This document shows positions 16,638 to 25,575 of a DNA stretch of 64,000 nt, in pieces. Source of the stretch: Gammaproteobacteria bacterium (GTDB taxonomy: Bacteria > Pseudomonadota > Gammaproteobacteria > Pseudomonadales > Azotimanducaceae); NCBI GenBank assembly GCA_028821515.1, contig JAPPGA010000072.1, forward strand, positions 1-64,000, in the 5' to 3' direction. Made by a program: the position numbers and the translations under genes. The notes below the pieces were generated by a model that saw only the letters and a list, made by a program, of their open reading frames with translations, searched no databases and was not told the origin of the DNA. The first letter of the stretch is position 1. Each line of letters begins with the position of its first letter.

Positions 16638-18838
16638 CAGCCAGACCTCACCAGCTTGTAGTAGGTGCCATCACGGTCTGCGATCAACTCGTCGTGCGCG
16701 CCACGCTGCACTTCCACGCCCTTGTCCAGCACGATGATCTCGTCGCAGTCGCGCACCGTGCTGAGCCGGTGCGCCACGATCAGGCAGGTGACGCCGCGGC
16801 GCCGCAGGGCATCGTCGACAAACTCCTCGGTGGCGGCATCCAGGGCGCTGGTCGCCTCGTCCAGGATGAGCACTGTCGGATGGCCCACCAGCGCGCGGGC
16901 GATCTCCAGCCGTTGCCGCTGGCCGCCGCTGAAGTTCACTCCGCCCTCCTCGACCTCGGTCGCGTATCCGTGGGGCCTGACCAGGATTTCGTCGTGGATG
17001 CAGGCGTCTCTCGTCGCGGCGACGATGGCTTCGTCCGGAACAGCGGGATTCCAAAGCGTGATGTTGTCCCGAACGGAGGCCGAGAACAGCACCACGTCCT
17101 GGTCCACCATGGAGATGGAACGCCGCAGCACTTCCTCGGGAATCTCGTCCCTCGGGTGGCCATCGAACAGGATCTCGCCCGACCAGGGCCGATAGATCCC
17201 CGCAACGAGACGCGCCAGGGTCGACTTGCCAGAACCGCTGGGACCGACCACGGCCACCCGCTGCCCGGGCTTAAGCACGAGGTTGAAGTCCTTCAGCAGG
17301 GGTGGCCGGCTCCTGTTGAAGCCGAAGGTGACGTCCTTGAGTTCAAGCTGGCCGGCAAGCTGGAGCCGGCCGTTGAACGTCGGGATCGATGCCGATTCCG
17401 GGCTCCGCCTGCCGAAAACGGGGTCGGGAGCGGTCTTCGAGATATCTTCCAGCCGCTGCAAATCGGTTTCCAGCGCCTGGCGCTTTTCGGCGAATTCCAG
17501 GAAACGCCCCACGGGCGCCAGGAACATCTCCGCCAGGATGTAGACGCCGACCAGCGTTCCCAGCGTCATTCCCCCGGCCATGACCATGAATGCCCCAACA
17601 CCAAGGATCGCCGCGCTGCGAAGTGCGGCAATCAGCCCCGGAAGCGCGGTATCGACCTGGCCGAGTTCGGAACAGAGCTGGCGCGCATGCAGTTCGCGCG
17701 CCTGCTGGCCGCTCCAGCGGGAAAAGAAACGGTCGTCCGATCCCGTCATGCGCAGGTTTTCCGCATGGCTCAACATCTGCATGCCGACGCCGATGAGCAA
17801 ACCCTGTTCGCGCCGCATCGCTTCGATTCGAACAGCCCGGCGCGCACCCACGAAGCGGGCCAGCAAGGCGTGCAGGAGCCCCAGCAAGACCACGATGAGC
17901 CCGAGCACGATGTCGTATGCCAACATCGCGACGAGCAACACGGTACTCATTGCCATGTCGATGAGGAGGACGAGGAACTGCTCGGTCAGGTTCTTCGCGA
18001 CCCGGTCGATGGACGAAACCCTGTCAGTCACGTCGCCCAACAGCCTGTGGTCAAAAAACTCCACCGGCAACCGCAGCAGCCTTGACAGGCCCCGGTTGTA
18101 GCCGATCACGGAAATGCGAACCGCCAGCCGTTGCAGGAACCGGTGTTTCAGCAAGGACAGGACGTACACCAGGATGCCGCCGCCGATCAGGGCAGCCACC
18201 ACTCCGCCCCACGGCCCATGGCTATTCAGCACGCTGTCGACGAAAAAACCGAGAGACACGGGCACGATGAGCGCCAGCAGCGTCAGCATGAGTCCACTGG
18301 CAATCGTCCCGGCAAGCACGTTCCATGATCCGGCCAGCAAGGTACCCAATTGTTCGAACAGGCCGGGCCGCTCGCCACCGGTCTCGAAATCGGGACCGCG
18401 CTCGAACCGGAGCGCAATTCCGCTGTAGCCCTTGTCGAACTCTTCCGCGGAGAGCCTGCGGCGGCCCGTGGCCGGGTCATTGAGATAGAAGTAGCGGTCA
18501 TCGAATCCTTCGACGACCACGAAATGGCTGAATTGCCAGAACACGATCAGCGGCAACTGCAGCTTTTTCAGGGCCTCGGCGCGAACGCTTAAGCCGCTGG
18601 ATTCGAGACCGTAGTGCCTGGCGGCACGCACGATGCTGGCGGCGCTGCTGCCGTCCCGGCTCACCTCGCACTTCTCGCGCAATTCGGTGAGCGGCACCCA
18701 GCGCCCGAAGTGACCCAGTACGCTGCCGAGACAGGCGGCACCGCATTCTGTCGCGTGCATCTGCAACAGGATCGGCGTCGCTACCCTCCGCGATGCGGCC
18801 CGGTCGCTATTTCGGGCGCCCGCGGCGCGCGCCGCCAT
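16637..18838 (-). CDS. NHLM-type ABC exporter with C39 leader peptidase
   Basis: 733 residues. An N-terminal C39 peptidase domain (about 20-150) has the nucleophile in ATECGAACLGSVLGHFGRW and the catalytic His in FSHFVVVEGFDDR, with NDPATGRRR following. It should cleave the precursor after Ala-Gly. Transmembrane segments occupy about 175-465. The ATPase has Walker A GPSGSGKST, signature FSGGQRQR, Walker B VLILDEATSALD and switch IVAHR. This is the TIGR03796-type subunit of NHLM systems and couples maturation to export. It starts 1 bp after the HlyD-like stop. Confidence 0.93.
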   Translation of the reverse strand: MAARAAGARNSDRAASRRVATPILLQMHATECGAACLGSVLGHFGRWVPLTELREKCEVSRDGSSAASIVRAARHYGLESSGLSVRAEALKKLQLPLIVFWQFSHFVVVEGFDDRYFYLNDPATGRRRLSAEEFDKGYSGIALRFERGPDFETGGERPGLFEQLGTLLAGSWNVLAGTIASGLMLTLLALIVPVSLGFFVDSVLNSHGPWGGVVAALIGGGILVYVLSLLKHRFLQRLAVRISVIGYNRGLSRLLRLPVEFFDHRLLGDVTDRVSSIDRVAKNLTEQFLVLLIDMAMSTVLLVAMLAYDIVLGLIVVLLGLLHALLARFVGARRAVRIEAMRREQGLLIGVGMQMLSHAENLRMTGSDDRFFSRWSGQQARELHARQLCSELGQVDTALPGLIAALRSAAILGVGAFMVMAGGMTLGTLVGVYILAEMFLAPVGRFLEFAEKRQALETDLQRLEDISKTAPDPVFGRRSPESASIPTFNGRLQLAGQLELKDVTFGFNRSRPPLLKDFNLVLKPGQRVAVVGPSGSGKSTLARLVAGIYRPWSGEILFDGHPRDEIPEEVLRRSISMVDQDVVLFSASVRDNITLWNPAVPDEAIVAATRDACIHDEILVRPHGYATEVEEGGVNFSGGQRQRLEIARALVGHPTVLILDEATSALDAATEEFVDDALRRRGVTCLIVAHRLSTVRDCDEIIVLDKGVEVQRGAHDELIADRDGTYYKLVRSG

Positions 18839-18839
18839 G

Positions 18840-19391
18840 CTATTGCCGCCTCATTCCAAAAAGCGCGACCGGAGCCTGCCTGCCGAGTTCAATCACGATC
18901 CGGCATTCCAGACCTGCAGGGAAAAGAACATCTTCTTCGAGCCCGATATCGATTCGGTGCGGGAACACCGGCGCCAACGCCGCCACCCGGTCGGGTACGG
19001 GTAAAGCCGCGACTTTCGCGACTTCACCGTCAAGCGAGCCATCCGCCCCGGACAGCTCGATCCCCGCGGGCATGCCGACCTCGATCTCCGGCGCAACGCC
19101 GCTCTCGATCCAGACGAAGGCCGCAATGGACCCCGTGCCCTCGCCGGGTTCCACCAGCACACCGTCCAGGGTAACGGTACGGACTACGCTGCCGAAGAAG
19201 AGCCACGCCGCCACAATGCACAGAAGGAGGGCGATGCCGACAACGAGCAGACGCTCCCGCGGTGTGGAGATTGTCAGCAAACGGTCGAGTTGTTCGCGCT
19301 CTTCCTTTGCTTCCGCAACCGTATTGTGGAATGAGTCGAGTGGATTATTGAACACGACCGTGGGTGCAGGCGCCTTTATGAGACGAAACAA
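18840..19391 (-). CDS. Short HlyD-like secretion protein of the NHLM system
   Basis: Up to 183 residues. The first 45 residues are cytoplasmic and include EREQLDRLLTISTPRERL, the usual lead-in of NHLM HlyD proteins. One transmembrane segment (about 48-68) is followed by a beta-barrel-like domain. The alpha-helical hairpin that normally contacts an outer-membrane partner is missing, so the protein is well short of typical HlyD family members. The start is uncertain: the longest frame begins at a TTG (19391) that overlaps a TATACT sequence, and a GTG at 19355 is an alternative. It is the first gene of the seven-gene operon. Confidence 0.72.
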   Translation of the reverse strand: MFRLIKAPAPTVVFNNPLDSFHNTVAEAKEEREQLDRLLTISTPRERLLVVGIALLLCIVAAWLFFGSVVRTVTLDGVLVEPGEGTGSIAAFVWIESGVAPEIEVGMPAGIELSGADGSLDGEVAKVAALPVPDRVAALAPVFPHRIDIGLEEDVLFPAGLECRIVIELGRQAPVALFGMRRQ

Positions 19392-19733
19392 GTATATGCA
19401 AACTCGTACGGGCCGGGAGATTGCGCAGCACGGTCATCTGCAAGCCTTCGTTTCGCCATCACTTCGCGTTGGACAGGGGTGCCTGTGTCCGTAAGCTACA
19501 TCAGGAGCCTTCAGCCCCGGGAGCGCGAGGGTGTCCCTCGCAAAGAATGGGAGCGCGAGGGTGTCCCTCGCAAAGAATGGGAGCGCGAGGGTGTCCCTCG
19601 CAAAGAATGGAAGCGCGAGGGTGTCCCTCGCAAAGAAAGAGAGCTTCCTCGGCCGCTGACGTGTAAGCAAGTGTCCGGGTCCGCCCCGTCGGCGGAGGCG
19701 TATTTCCATGCAAATGCAGGAGTACTTCGCACG
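19392..19733. other. Divergent intergenic region of the RiPP operon
   Basis: These 342 bases separate the RiPP operon (leftward) from the permease gene (rightward). On the minus strand TATACT at about 19393-19398 resembles a -10 box, but no good -35 sits 17 bp before it. The main content is the hairpin array at 19519-19638. An open frame reads through the repeats on both strands only because the period is a multiple of three. Confidence 0.5.
19519..19638. repeat. Four tandem 30-bp hairpin repeats
   Basis: Four adjacent 30-bp units begin at 19519, 19549, 19579 and 19609. The first three are identical and the fourth differs at about two positions. Each unit contains GCGAGGGTGTCCCTCGC, a perfect 7-bp stem with a TGT loop, followed by AAAGAAT. 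A single diverged relative occurs at 121-146. The array could hold four copies of a dimeric regulator site, act as a transcription barrier, or be an expanded REP-like element. Confidence 0.9.
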
Positions 19734-20216
19734 TTGCGCCCATCGATCGTTCTGGCCGTCACTCTTGCCGAAATGCGCACCACGTTGCGGCTGGTTCAGT
19801 ACTGGCTATTCGCGCTGCTGTCGATAGGGCTGGGCTGCTTCGTATACGTCGAGCTGGCCGTGACTCACGGCAACTACTCCGGCATCGCCGCCGGCCTCGG
19901 AACGTTCAGTCCGCAGTTTTACGTGGCACTGTTCGGCGTTTACTTCTACCTCTGGCTGTTCGTGGGGATGATCTTCCTCGCGTTCGAGATTCGCGCCCGC
20001 GACGAGCGCGACCAGATGGTCGAGGTGCTGGACTCGCGCCCATATGGCAATGCGGAATACGTGGCCGGCAAGTTCTGCGCGCTGGTTGTCATGGCCTGGC
20101 TGCCCATCGTGCTGCTGATGGTGCTGGTCGAAGCCGCCGGTCACCTGGCCCTGTGGTTCGACTTCCCATACGGCGTGCCGCCCGAACCGTGGTCAATCAC
20201 CGGCTTCCTGATTTAA
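19734..20216 (+). pseudogene. ABC-2-type permease segment, cut off by an in-frame stop
   Basis: 160 residues from TTG at 19734, chosen because AGGAG lies 11 bases upstream and the protein then begins MRPSIVLAVTLAEMRTTLRL, as ABC-2 permeases do. Four hydrophobic helices are visible. The frame stops at TAA (20214-20216) after WSITGFLI, and the same frame continues at once as ALAGLSMWCAFIMWMTTV in the next gene. The two therefore read as one permease/M1-peptidase fusion broken by a nonsense codon. No ABC ATPase, normally encoded next to such permeases, is adjacent. Confidence 0.65.
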
Positions 20217-20228
20217 GCCCTCGCCGGG

Positions 20229-23087
20229 TTGTCGATGTGGTGCGCCTTCATCATGTGGATGACGACGGTCTGCGGAAACCGCCTGGTGGTCGCCGCCATT
20301 TCGCTCGCCGTGATCGGCGTCCAGGTCTGGACGAGCCGAAGTCTGCCGTTCTACCTCACCACGGTCCTTTCCATGTCGCCGGGCATCGACTATGCCTCGG
20401 AGATTTCGCCGCGTCTCCTCGGTTCAGGCGAGGGAATTCGACTGACGGCATTCGCCATCCTCGCGGTGGCGTTCCTCGCGTTCGCTGCGCGGTCCTACCC
20501 CAGGAACGATGGCCGCCGTCCCGGCGCATATACGGCAACGGGACTCGTCCTCGCCGCGCTTGGGCTTGCCGGCATGGGCGGCTATTACCTCCACCAGACC
20601 TTGCCCCACCGGCAACAGGAGGCCTGGCTCGCCGCCCACGAGGCGATGCGCCACCTGCCCCGGGCCGACCTTCTGTCCATCACCGGAACGCTGTCGATGG
20701 AACCGGGGGACGACCTTCGGTATTCGCTCGCCCTGGAGGTGGCCCGGGAGGCATCGGCGCCATTGCTGTTCACCCTGAACCCCGGCGTCCAGGTGGAACA
20801 GGTCTCCGTCGACGGGAAGCAGGCGGTCTGGACGCACGAATCTGGTCTGCTTGCAATTACTCCAACCGCCGCCGAGCTTCGGCATTCGATCCTGATGGTG
20901 GCGAAGGGTTCTCCGAACGAGTCGTTCGGCTACCTGGACGCTTCATTCGACCAGACACGTGCGAGAAGTCTCAAATCGGGCGAGCAATCCGACCTGCTGG
21001 TTCTCGGCCACCGCAAGAGCATTTTCGACAGCCGATATGTGGCGATGATGCCGGGAGCACACTGGATTCCGTCCACGGGTCCTGCTATCGGAGACGGCGA
21101 CCCCGAGGACTACTATCTGCTCGACCTGACAGTGGAAGTCCCAGGCGAATGGTTGGTTGCCGGCCCCGGCAAGGCCGCAAAACTGGGTTCGGCGGGCGGC
21201 ACAGCAAGCTATCGATTTCACCCGGGTGCGCCGGTTCCGCACGTTGGGTTGCTGGCATCGAGGTTCGCTCGCAAGTCCATCGAGGCCAACGGCATCCAGT
21301 TGCAGCTTCTCTACTTCGACGGGCACGACCGCAATCTCGCCCTGTTCGCTGAGACGTCAGACACCGTTCGGGACCGATTGGCGGAGATGTTCTCCAACGC
21401 ACAGGCCCTCGGCCTGCGCTATCCGTACGATGCCCTGAGCCTGGTGGAAACGCCAGCGAGCCTGCGCCTGTATGCGGGCGGATGGAGGATGGATACGGCG
21501 CAAGCCATGCCCGGTGTTCTCATCCTGCGTGAGAACGGCTTTCTGACATCCCGGTTCGAGGCCGCGCTGTCGGGATCGTCGCTCGCTGACCCGGCAGGCA
21601 AGGCAATGACGGAGCGCAAGGCGGAGATGCTGGTCATGCACTTCGAGAACGACTTCAGCGGAGGAAATCCCTTCTCGGGCGCAGCACGGAACTTCCTGCT
21701 CTTCCAGACGAGTGCCCAGGGCGAAGGCTCAGTTGCCGTCAACTTCTTGCTCAACGCGTTGGCGACAAAGTTGCTGACCGGCAGGGAGAGTTTTTTCTCG
21801 GCTCATGACTTTCGCCCCGGCGGAGTTACAACCCGCGGCCAAATGCTGGAACCCGTTGGCTTTGCAAGCGTCGCGGAAGGCTACCGGACAACCGTGATCG
21901 GGCGGCCCTCTGTCTGGAGTGCCGCCCGCGAGGCACCGTTGTCGCGTCTCGATGTCGAGACGGATCCCGGACTGGCGTTGAAGGTGCTGACCCTCAAGGG
22001 CGAGGCCCTTGCCGAGGCCCTGCTCGAGGGATTGGGCCGAGAGAAGGCGGCCGCGCTCCTTTCACAGTTGCTGGCCGACCATCGAGGCGCGCGTTACAGC
22101 TACGCGGACCTAAAAAAGGCCGCAGCGGAAACCGGCACCGACCTGCACGCGCTATTGGGCGATTGGCTGCACGCCACCGCGCTACCAGGCTTCATCCCTT
22201 CTCCGGTGACATCGCGCCGGATTGCCGACGACGCGGGAGGCAATCCCCGCTATCAGACCCAAGTGTCCATCTACAACGGAGAGACGGTTTCCGGGCTGGT
22301 TCAACTGCGGTACGTCTGGGGTGACGCGACAACGCCCGTGAACGATCAGACAGAACCGTTTTCGATTCCCGGCAGGGGCGCGGTCGACGTGGGCATTGAG
22401 ACGTCGACGCCACTGCGGCGCCTCACGCTGCGCCCGTACCTGGCCCTCAATCGAGTGTCTGCCGACATGGCCCTACCGCTTGTAGAGCACGAGGAACGGC
22501 ATGCCGATCCAGGGTGGACAGGTGTCAGATCAAGCGATTGGCGGCCGCCTCCGGACGACGCAATCTACGTGGACGACCTCGACCGGGGCTTCTCCGTTCG
22601 AGGCCAGGCCGGGCTCGAATCCAGCACGAATCCGCTGCTAGAGGACGAACTGGACGAAGGCCTGCCCGAGTTCGTCACGTTCTTGCCGCCGCCGGTGTGT
22701 AGCCGTACCAACTCCTATCACGGCTGGGGCAAATACCGGCGCACCGTCGCATTGGTGGCGAGTGGGCCCGGCAACCGGGCGGCCTTGTTCACGGCGACGT
22801 TGCCGCACGGTGGGCGGTGGCGTCTGGCGTACCATCTTTGGGTAGTCAATCCTCCCGAGGGCATGTTCCAGCGATTCGTGCCGGGAAAATACGACATGAC
22901 GCTGGTAGCCGGCGAAAGACGCCAGGCAGTCGAGTTCGATGCGGCGGTGTCCGGGAACGGCTGGAACGAGTTGGGCGAGTTTGATCTCGAAGCCGGACCC
23001 GTCGCGCTCGAAGTTTCGAACAGTACTACGGGAAACGTGGTGTTCGCGGATGCCATCCGGTGGGAGCCGGTGGGGTCCGGGCCATGA
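20229..23087 (+). CDS. Membrane-anchored M1-aminopeptidase-like protein with golvesin-type C-terminus
   Basis: 952 residues from TTG at 20229 (ATG at 20235). The first ~125 residues contain hydrophobic helices that complete the permease begun upstream. The middle part (about 145-640) follows the M1 aminopeptidase layout, with a beta-rich domain containing DYYLLDLTVEVPGEWLVAGPG and then a helical domain. The zinc motif HExxH is absent: its expected region reads KAEMLVMHFEND. The last ~120 residues (YHGWGKYRRTVAL to VVFADAIRW) resemble the golvesin C-terminal carbohydrate-binding-like domain. It is probably not an active peptidase. It may be a decayed half of a fusion or a re-initiated separate protein. 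Confidence 0.65.
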   Translation: MSMWCAFIMWMTTVCGNRLVVAAISLAVIGVQVWTSRSLPFYLTTVLSMSPGIDYASEISPRLLGSGEGIRLTAFAILAVAFLAFAARSYPRNDGRRPGAYTATGLVLAALGLAGMGGYYLHQTLPHRQQEAWLAAHEAMRHLPRADLLSITGTLSMEPGDDLRYSLALEVAREASAPLLFTLNPGVQVEQVSVDGKQAVWTHESGLLAITPTAAELRHSILMVAKGSPNESFGYLDASFDQTRARSLKSGEQSDLLVLGHRKSIFDSRYVAMMPGAHWIPSTGPAIGDGDPEDYYLLDLTVEVPGEWLVAGPGKAAKLGSAGGTASYRFHPGAPVPHVGLLASRFARKSIEANGIQLQLLYFDGHDRNLALFAETSDTVRDRLAEMFSNAQALGLRYPYDALSLVETPASLRLYAGGWRMDTAQAMPGVLILRENGFLTSRFEAALSGSSLADPAGKAMTERKAEMLVMHFENDFSGGNPFSGAARNFLLFQTSAQGEGSVAVNFLLNALATKLLTGRESFFSAHDFRPGGVTTRGQMLEPVGFASVAEGYRTTVIGRPSVWSAAREAPLSRLDVETDPGLALKVLTLKGEALAEALLEGLGREKAAALLSQLLADHRGARYSYADLKKAAAETGTDLHALLGDWLHATALPGFIPSPVTSRRIADDAGGNPRYQTQVSIYNGETVSGLVQLRYVWGDATTPVNDQTEPFSIPGRGAVDVGIETSTPLRRLTLRPYLALNRVSADMALPLVEHEERHADPGWTGVRSSDWRPPPDDAIYVDDLDRGFSVRGQAGLESSTNPLLEDELDEGLPEFVTFLPPPVCSRTNSYHGWGKYRRTVALVASGPGNRAALFTATLPHGGRWRLAYHLWVVNPPEGMFQRFVPGKYDMTLVAGERRQAVEFDAAVSGNGWNELGEFDLEAGPVALEVSNSTTGNVVFADAIRWEPVGSGP

Positions 23088-23126
23088 GCGGGCGCGCCGT
23101 TTTTCGCCTCTGCCGAGGCCCATCCA

Positions 23127-25472
23127 TTATCCCGCGCCTTGAGGGCCGGCACGCCTCCCTGAACTTCGGTCCACACCCATCAGCAGCGCCGGAAGGAGCG
23201 TCAGGTCCGCGATGAGCGCGAAACCGATGATCATGGCGGTCAGGACGCCGACCTGGGCGGTGGGAACGAACGGCGAAAACACGAATATCAGGAATCCCGC
23301 CACCAGCACGACCGTGGTCGTGATCAGGGCCCGGCCCGCGGTGTCGAACGCGTAACGCACCGCGTCTTCGGGGTCCTGGCCGTACTCACGCCGTGCGCGG
23401 CGGTACTTGCTGAGGAAATGCACCGTATCGTCGACGACGATGCCCACCGTCATGGCCACCACCACGGACAGGGAGAGTCCCACCTGTCCGACCGTCAGAC
23501 CCCATACGCCAAAGCCGAGCACGGCGGGAATCAGGTTGGGAACGATGCTTATCAGGCCGAGCCGCAGCGATCGCAGGGCGAAGAGGAGAATGGCGGAAAT
23601 GGCCACCAGCACGACCACCGTGCCGATCAGCATGGCGCGGATATTGCGTTGCCCGATGTAGGCGAAGAGCACTGAGGGACCCGTGCTGTTGACCTCGCCC
23701 ACATACGGCGCATTGTCGTCGAGCCAGCCCTGGGCACGCGCATTGAGTTCAAGCAGATCCCGGGAATAAAGCGTCTCCGTCGACACCGATACGCGCGTGG
23801 CCGACCGCGACCTGTCGATCTGATTGTTCACGTCCAGACCCTGCGGAAGCGAGAGTTCGTAGAGCAACAGGTACTGCGCGGCGAGTTCCTGGGATTCCGG
23901 AATCCGGTAGGCGTCGGGGTCATCGCCGTGCATGCTCTGGTTGAGCTGCCTGAAGGTGTCGGTGATCACCGCCACATGGCGTACCGGTGGCTGTTCACGG
24001 TACCAGTCGGCGAAGTTCGAGACCTCGGTGAGGAATTCGGGATCGGTGGCACCACCCTCGACAGCAGCGTGCAGCGAGTATTCGAGCAGGGTATTGCCGC
24101 TCAGGTGTTCGTCCATGAAGTCCGTGTCCTGCCGAAACTCGACGCTCTCGTCGAAGAAGTGCACCAGGACATCGTTGAGGTCGTTGCGCGGAATGGCCAG
24201 CACCATTGCGGGCACCACCACGACCCATCCCCAGAACAGCACCTTCCTGTGGCGCAGCGCAGTATCAGCCAGCAGCCGCATGGAAAGTCCGCGAAGCCGC
24301 CGCTCCTTTGCGGCCCGGATCGGGAGGAGCGAAAGCAGGGCCGGAAGAAACGTCACCGAGAGCAGGAAGGACGCACCGATACCGAACGCGACGAAGTTGC
24401 CGAGGTGACGGTAAGGCGGCACTTCGGAGAAGTTCATGCTGAGGAATCCGAGCGCCGTCGTCAGGCTTGCCAGGAACACCGGATGCAGGTTGAGCGTGAT
24501 CGCTTCGATGATCGCGTCATGACGGGAATCCCCCGCACGCAGGCGCCGCTGCACGGCCACCAGCAGGTGCACGCAGTTCGCCACGACGATCATCAGCACG
24601 ATGGTCGGCGCCGGCGAAATGGGCGGGGAAAACGGGAGGCCGACCCAACTGCCGAGACCCATGGACGCGAAAATGGAGAAGACGATCACCAGCCCGGTGG
24701 CCAGGACCCCCGCCCAGCCCCGGGTAAGGACGCCGAGGATCACCGCCATCAGCACGAGGCTTGCCGGCAGGAACACCATCTGGCTGTCGATCGAGGCTTC
24801 CACGAAGGTCTGGTTGATCATGACCGTGCCGACGACGCGAATGTCGATTCCGGGAAAGGTCTCTTCGGCCTCGGTCCCGATCGACCTGGCAAATTCGGCA
24901 ACTTCCTCCACGGCCGCGAGGAGGCCCTCCTGCGGCATTTCGATCGTGACGTTCACGACCGTGACGTCACCGGCGAGGGACAGGATGGCGCCAGCGATAC
25001 GCGGGTCCGACAGGGCGATGCTGCGGATACGCTCGCGCGCCTCGGCCCGGCTGAGGTCCAGCGGATCAACGAGGTCCTGCACATACAGGTCGTCGCCGTC
25101 GGCAGTGGTGTGCTGAAAGTTGGCGAGCGAGTCGACGCGCCTCACATACGGAGTCTGCCAGGCGGCCTCCGTGAGCCAGACAACGGCCTCGAGGGCGTCC
25201 TCAGAGGTGGCCTCCCCGTTGTCCGGGACGACCAGGAACGCGATGTTCTCGTTCTTCCCGTAGGTGTTCTCCAACTCTTCCAGCGCCAGGAGCTGAGGAT
25301 TGTGTTCGTCGAAGAAGATTCGGTAGTCGGCGGCGAACTCGAGCCGCGCGATGCCGCCGGACGCCGCCGCAACCAGCAGCACCGCAGCCACGATGACCCA
25401 CTCCCGGGACGCGAGTATCCGTTCGGCGAATCGCCTGGCGAATTGCTTTCCTGCTACGCCGCGCTGTTCCAC
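23127..25472 (-). CDS. MMPL/RND-superfamily exporter
   Basis: About 781 residues from GTG at 25472. Longer starts would run into purU. There are two homologous halves, each with one leading helix, a large periplasmic loop and five further helices with sterol-sensing-domain character. MTVGIVVDDTVHFLSKYR in the second half is typical of RND helix 4 and includes the Asp pair used for proton coupling. This is the single-protein type that works with LolA-like proteins on lipids or hydrophobic compounds; a LolA-like/barrel pair lies at 3.8-5.9 kb. It converges on the M1-like gene with 39 bp between stops. Confidence 0.87.
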   Translation of the reverse strand: MEQRGVAGKQFARRFAERILASREWVIVAAVLLVAAASGGIARLEFAADYRIFFDEHNPQLLALEELENTYGKNENIAFLVVPDNGEATSEDALEAVVWLTEAAWQTPYVRRVDSLANFQHTTADGDDLYVQDLVDPLDLSRAEARERIRSIALSDPRIAGAILSLAGDVTVVNVTIEMPQEGLLAAVEEVAEFARSIGTEAEETFPGIDIRVVGTVMINQTFVEASIDSQMVFLPASLVLMAVILGVLTRGWAGVLATGLVIVFSIFASMGLGSWVGLPFSPPISPAPTIVLMIVVANCVHLLVAVQRRLRAGDSRHDAIIEAITLNLHPVFLASLTTALGFLSMNFSEVPPYRHLGNFVAFGIGASFLLSVTFLPALLSLLPIRAAKERRLRGLSMRLLADTALRHRKVLFWGWVVVVPAMVLAIPRNDLNDVLVHFFDESVEFRQDTDFMDEHLSGNTLLEYSLHAAVEGGATDPEFLTEVSNFADWYREQPPVRHVAVITDTFRQLNQSMHGDDPDAYRIPESQELAAQYLLLYELSLPQGLDVNNQIDRSRSATRVSVSTETLYSRDLLELNARAQGWLDDNAPYVGEVNSTGPSVLFAYIGQRNIRAMLIGTVVVLVAISAILLFALRSLRLGLISIVPNLIPAVLGFGVWGLTVGQVGLSLSVVVAMTVGIVVDDTVHFLSKYRRARREYGQDPEDAVRYAFDTAGRALITTTVVLVAGFLIFVFSPFVPTAQVGVLTAMIIGFALIADLTLLPALLMGVDRSSGRRAGPQGAG

Positions 25473-25575
25473 GGGACTTGAGCTAGTGAGTTGCGCAAGG
25501 GCTTTGTCACACGGGATGAATCGGGGAAGCTGAATCGTGAGTATACTCGCCCCGACGAGGCGGAAACCCGCATAG

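Noticed and set aside
19519..19638. CRISPR array
   Set aside because: The units are directly adjacent with no spacers, and no cas gene is near.
19479..19733. Protein made of repeated ten-residue units from the tandem repeats
   Set aside because: The repeat length is a multiple of three, so all frames stay open. The real permease start with AGGAG lies after the repeats.
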